Shown: one piece after another, positions 6,863 to 9,948 of the stretch
How the letters are laid out: every line of letters begins with the position of its first letter
How positions within the stretch are numbered: the stretch's first letter is position 1
DNA from: Methylococcaceae bacterium
GTDB lineage: Bacteria; Pseudomonadota; Gammaproteobacteria; Methylococcales; Methylococcaceae
Direction of reading: 5' to 3'
Length of the DNA: 9,948 nt
NCBI GenBank assembly: GCA_028678445.1
Contig: JAJRDJ010000103.1
Coordinates: 1-9,948, forward strand
Made by a program: the position numbers and the translations under genes
The notes under the pieces: model-generated
What the model was told of the DNA's origin: nothing
What the model saw: the letters and a program-made list of their open reading frames with translations, nothing else
The model's database searches: none

Positions 6863-7315
6863 GTGGAAAAAAAATCGCTTAATAAAATACAGGCCGGCCA
6901 CCGTTACGGAGCCTGGGTGATTCTCAGCGAAGCCAAACGGCTGGGCGGTGATACCCGGTATCTCTGCCGGTGTGACTGCGGCACGGAAAAATTGGTATCC
7001 GCCATCACCCTCAGGAATGGTTCCTCCACCAGTTGTGGCTGTCAGAAAAAGGAGCGGGCCCCGCGCATCAGCGACTTTGAGCTCAAGCCGACGCCGCCGG
7101 AAATCCAGGAGATCTTTCAGCTCATCAATCAGGGGTTTCTGCCTCCCGCAGACCAGTTCAGCATGATGGATGGCGCGCCCGCCTGGACCCTTCAGTCGAT
7201 TGCCTGCATTCTCGGAGTCGGACGGGAGGAGCTGTTGCGGCACCTGGGCGGGGCCGGGCAGCGGTTCGTGGCACCCAAGGGCGCGGGACATCAGTTGGAG
7301 GTGTCACTGCCCTGA
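6863..7315 (+). CDS. Small protein with Cys-cluster zinc-ribbon-like region and possible helix-turn-helix
   Basis: I do not recognise a named family, but the N-terminal half (about residues 11-62) has the form of short DNA-associated zinc-ribbon modules seen in phage and homing-endonuclease-like proteins: G.RYG.W.IL, then YLCRCDCGTEKLVSA, LRNGSSTSCGC. Cys35, Cys37, Cys39, Cys58 and Cys60 could bind one zinc ion. The C-terminal half begins with a Pro-rich linker (about 66-80), followed by a helical part with WTLQSIACILGVGREELLRH (about 113-132), which resembles a helix-turn-helix. The length is 150 residues, with no signal peptide or nuclease motif. It is soluble and probably nucleic-acid binding (inference). 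The gene follows the repeat-rich region 6335-6620, and its end lies only 19 bp from the convergent glpK stop. Confidence 0.8.
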   Translation: MEKKSLNKIQAGHRYGAWVILSEAKRLGGDTRYLCRCDCGTEKLVSAITLRNGSSTSCGCQKKERAPRISDFELKPTPPEIQEIFQLINQGFLPPADQFSMMDGAPAWTLQSIACILGVGREELLRHLGGAGQRFVAPKGAGHQLEVSLP

Positions 7316-7334
7316 GGGGCGCGATGCGGCTTCC

Positions 7335-8819
7335 TCAGTCGATCCAGTTGAAGGTGCGGGTCACCGCCTTTTTCCAGTCCGCATAGAGCCGCGCCCGTTG
7401 TGCCTCAGGCATGCGGGGCTGCCAGACGCGATCTTCCTGCCAGAGGCGGCGCAAGGCTTCCTGGTCTTGCCAGAAGCCCACGGCCAGGCCGGCGGCAAAG
7501 GCGGCGCCGAGCGCCGTGGTTTCCGTAATGCGCGGACGGATGACGGGGGCGTCCAGCAAATCAGCCTGAAACTGTAGCAGCGTGTCATTGCCGACCATGC
7601 CGCCGTCGACTTTCAGGCTGGCGACGACATGGCCGGTATCCTGGCGCATGGCGTCGAGAATTTCCCGGGTCTGGAAGGCCGTGGCCTCAAGGACGGCGCG
7701 GGCGAAATGACCCTTGTTGACGTAACGGGTCAGGCCGACGATGACGCCCCGGGCATCCGATAGCCAGTACGGCGCGAAGAGACCTGAAAACGCCGGTACG
7801 ATGTAAATGCCACCATTGTTCGTGACGGTGTTGGCGAGCGATTCAACCTCAGGCGCGCTCCGGATCATGCCCAGGTTGTCACGCAGCCATTGCACCAGAG
7901 CGCCGGAGACGGCCACCGAGCCTTCCAGCGCATACACCGGTGCTTGGTTGCCGAGCCGGTAGGCGACGGTGGTGAGTAGCCCGTGGGTGGAGCGCATGAT
8001 TTCCTGGCCCGTATTCAGCAGCATGAAGCAGCCGGTGCCATAGGTGTTCTTGACGTCACCCACGCCAAAACAGGTTTGGCCAAATAGTGCCGCCTGTTGG
8101 TCGCCAAGATCGCCCGCCACGGGTACGCCCTGCAGTGTGCCCAATGCATGACCGTAGACCTCGGAGGAGGAGCGGATCTCCGGCAGCATGGACCGGGGAA
8201 TGTCCATCAGCTCTAGCAGTTCCAGGTCCCAATCTAGCGTTGCGAGATTCATCAGGAGCGTGCGCGAGGCATTGGTAGGGTCGGTCACATGCACCCCGCC
8301 CGTCAGATTCCAGATAAGCCAGGTATCGATCGTACCGAACAGGAGTTCCCCCAAGCGTGCCCGCTGACGGGCGCCGGGGACGTGGTCCAGCAGCCATTGG
8401 AGCTTGGGTCCGGAAAAGTAGGTGGCGATCGGCAGGCCGGTTTTGGAGCGCAGCCGGTCCTGGCCCACTTCGGCCTCCAGCAGGTGGCACAGCACATCGG
8501 TGCGAGTGTCCTGCCAGACGATGGCGTGATGAATGGGCTGCCCGGTTAATTTGTCCCATACCACCACCGTCTCGCGCTGGTTGGTAACGCCGATGGCGGC
8601 GATATCCCGCGCCTGACAGCCGGCTGTATCGAGCGTCTGGCGGATGATGGCCTGGGTCGTCTCCCAGATTTCCAGGGCATCGTGCTCCACCCAACCCGGT
8701 TGCGGGTAGATTTGGCGATGCTCCGCCTGCGCTCTGGCGATGAGGCGAGACTCACGATCAAAGAGAATACAGCGGGTACTGCTCGTGCCCTGGTCGATGG
8801 CGAGGATGTAGTGGGTCAT
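7335..8819 (-). CDS. glpK: Glycerol kinase
   Basis: FGGY-family cytoplasmic kinase that phosphorylates glycerol to sn-glycerol 3-phosphate using ATP. The 494 residues compare with 502 in E. coli. Family marks in order: YILAIDQGTSSTR (N-terminal phosphate loop, residues 4-16), YPQPGWVEHDALEIW, GVTNQRETVVVWDK, AIVWQDTRT, GELLFGTIDTWLIWNLTGG, TNASRTLLMN, SSEVYG, GDQQAALFGQ with the catalytic Asp, KNTYGTGCFMLLNTG, VPAFSGLFAPYW, KVDGGM and ALGAAFAAGLAVGFW. The ATG at 8819 gives the standard opening MTHYILAIDQG; the frame stays open upstream for 51 more codons, but those residues have no family counterpart. No clear Shine-Dalgarno sequence is seen. No glpF, glpD or glpR is visible beside it, and it is divergent from purT. 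Confidence 0.98.
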   Translation of the reverse strand: MTHYILAIDQGTSSTRCILFDRESRLIARAQAEHRQIYPQPGWVEHDALEIWETTQAIIRQTLDTAGCQARDIAAIGVTNQRETVVVWDKLTGQPIHHAIVWQDTRTDVLCHLLEAEVGQDRLRSKTGLPIATYFSGPKLQWLLDHVPGARQRARLGELLFGTIDTWLIWNLTGGVHVTDPTNASRTLLMNLATLDWDLELLELMDIPRSMLPEIRSSSEVYGHALGTLQGVPVAGDLGDQQAALFGQTCFGVGDVKNTYGTGCFMLLNTGQEIMRSTHGLLTTVAYRLGNQAPVYALEGSVAVSGALVQWLRDNLGMIRSAPEVESLANTVTNNGGIYIVPAFSGLFAPYWLSDARGVIVGLTRYVNKGHFARAVLEATAFQTREILDAMRQDTGHVVASLKVDGGMVGNDTLLQFQADLLDAPVIRPRITETTALGAAFAAGLAVGFWQDQEALRRLWQEDRVWQPRMPEAQRARLYADWKKAVTRTFNWID

Positions 8820-9078
8820 TTCAGGTATCAGGCGATAGACCATCAATGGTGGGAGCATATCCCCCTCGAGCCATTTTGTACGATGCTTCCTCGAATTCAA
8901 ACCTACCGCCGCGCGATGATTTCCGCACCTGCCTGGACGCAGGGCACCCTGCGACCTCCAGCGTCCAGCCATGAGTCCAACTGCGGTGCGGTGGTGCTGG
9001 ATCAGTAATGGCCGTCCCTGCCCGCTCCGTTATGTGTTTAAACTACGCGTTCATTCTTCAAGCTCCGGAACTCGATTC
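8820..9078. other. Divergent intergenic region between glpK and purT
   Basis: This 259-bp spacer must contain the promoters of both genes. Toward purT the only -10-like strings are TATGTG and TTAAAC near 9032-9043, without a matching -35. Toward glpK, TTGAAT and TACAAA occur on the minus strand near 8875-8900 with poor spacing. I found no recognisable PurR or GlpR operator and no gene. Confidence 0.4.
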
Positions 9079-9948
9079 ATGAAAATTGGCACGGCCCTGA
9101 CGCCCGGGGCAACCCGGGTCATGCTCCTGGGTGCCGGTGAACTCGGCAAGGAAGTCACCATCAGCTTGCAACGTTATGGCGTGGAGGTGATCGCTGTCGA
9201 TCGTTATGCCGGGGCACCGGCACAGCAGGTCGCGCATCGCTCTCATGCCATCGATATGACCGATGCCTTTGCCCTGAAACAGTTGGTGGAGCGGGAAAAA
9301 CCGCATTTCATCGTGCCGGAGATCGAGGCGATCGCCACTCAGGTGCTTGAGGAAATCGAGCGGGCGGGGCTGGCCACGGTCATCCCGACTGCGCGCGCGG
9401 TGCGGCTGACGATGGACCGGGAGGGCATCCGCCGGCTGGTGGCCGAGGAACTGGGCTTGCCGACTTCGCCCTATGTCTTCACGGATACGCTGGAGGGCTT
9501 GCGCGAGGCCGCCCAAGTGCTCGGATACCCGTGTTTTGTCAAGCCGATCATGTCCTCCTCGGGCAAGGGGCAGTCGCTGGTGCATGGCGCCGATGAACTG
9601 GAAGCCGCCTGGAATTGTTCCCAAGAGGGCGGGCGTGTCAAGAATGCCCGGATCATCGTCGAGGGCAAGGTGGAGTTCGATTACGAGATCACGCTCCTGA
9701 CGGTTCGCGCCCTGAATGTGGCAGGGCAGGTGGAAACCCACTTCTGCGCTCCGGTCGGTCATTTTCAGGTGCAGGGGGATTATGTGGAGAGCTGGCAACC
9801 GCAACCCATGAGGCCTGCGGCGCTGGCGGAGGCACGCCGGATCGCCGGGTTGGTGGTCGACAATCTAGGCGGCCGGGGCCTGTATGGCGTGGAGCTTTTC
9901 ATCCGGGGCGATCAGGTCTGGTTCAGCGAGGTCAGCCCGCGCCCGCAT
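9079..9948 (+). CDS. purT: Formate-dependent phosphoribosylglycinamide formyltransferase (cut by window edge)
   Basis: ATP-grasp enzyme of purine synthesis that makes formyl-GAR from GAR, formate and ATP, an alternative to the folate-dependent PurN. The 290 residues present compare with 392 in E. coli. The opening MKIGTALTPGATRVMLLGAG continues as GELGKEV, then VEVIAVDRYAGAPAQQVAHR and PHFIVPEIEAIAT (N-terminal substrate domain). LTMDREGIRRLVAEELGLPT and GYPCFVKPIMSSSGKGQSLV follow (ATP-grasp with glycine-rich loop), then EGKVEFDYEITLLTVRA, FCAPVGH, GDYVESWQPQ, GLYGVELF and EVSPRPH at the edge. The missing part is the C-terminal ATP-grasp end. The start agrees with the family; the sequence before it is only weakly ribosome-binding. 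No other purine genes are visible nearby. Confidence 0.98.
   Translation, partial: MKIGTALTPGATRVMLLGAGELGKEVTISLQRYGVEVIAVDRYAGAPAQQVAHRSHAIDMTDAFALKQLVEREKPHFIVPEIEAIATQVLEEIERAGLATVIPTARAVRLTMDREGIRRLVAEELGLPTSPYVFTDTLEGLREAAQVLGYPCFVKPIMSSSGKGQSLVHGADELEAAWNCSQEGGRVKNARIIVEGKVEFDYEITLLTVRALNVAGQVETHFCAPVGHFQVQGDYVESWQPQPMRPAALAEARRIAGLVVDNLGGRGLYGVELFIRGDQVWFSEVSPRPH

Noticed and set aside
8820..8972. Upstream extension of glycerol kinase by 51 codons
   Set aside because: The extra residues do not resemble the family N-terminus, while the internal ATG at 8819 gives the standard opening MTHYILAIDQG.
9058..9804. Minus-strand frame of 248 codons opposite purT
   Set aside because: The plus strand encodes PurT with all family motifs; the opposite frame is a by-product of its codon bias.

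Overview
The window looks like chromosomal DNA from a moderately GC-rich Gram-negative bacterium, most likely a gammaproteobacterium. This rests on close resemblance, from memory, of BipA/TypA, PurT and GlpK to the Escherichia coli proteins and on a MexEF-like RND efflux locus. GC content looks near 60% by eye but was not computed. The genus cannot be named from sequence alone.

Left part (1-3415): a multidrug efflux locus on the minus strand, with a MexE-like periplasmic adaptor lipoprotein (1530-2723) followed by a MexF/AcrB-like RND pump that runs off the left edge (1-1223). A TetR-type regulator (2777-3415) is transcribed divergently. The two candidate -10 elements of the divergent genes overlap, so one regulator bound there could control both. 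The 306-bp gap between adaptor and pump genes is unusual for such an operon and holds two REP-like palindromic elements, the second apparently split by about 16 bp.

Middle part (3416-6117): typA/bipA, a ribosome-associated translational GTPase, behind a good sigma70-like promoter. It is followed by a small possible gene remnant ending at a terminator-like hairpin, then a minus-strand hypothetical gene (5809-6117).

The 745-bp stretch 6118-6862 has no convincing gene but is highly structured. It carries interleaved inverted repeats, three or four copies of a roughly 12-bp GCATTT..CGC motif (two in direct orientation 21 bp apart), one perfect DnaA box next to those repeats, a 60-bp segment with about 27% GC, and a second perfect DnaA box in an inverted pair. 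The arrangement resembles a replication origin or DnaA-titrating locus. It is followed by a gene (6863-7315) for a small protein with a Cys-cluster zinc-ribbon-like region and a possible helix-turn-helix. This is the most interesting part of the window.

Right part (7335-9948): glycerol kinase (glpK, minus strand) and formate-dependent phosphoribosylglycinamide formyltransferase (purT, plus strand, cut by the right edge) are divergently transcribed from a 259-bp spacer. No other glycerol or purine genes are visible beside them.
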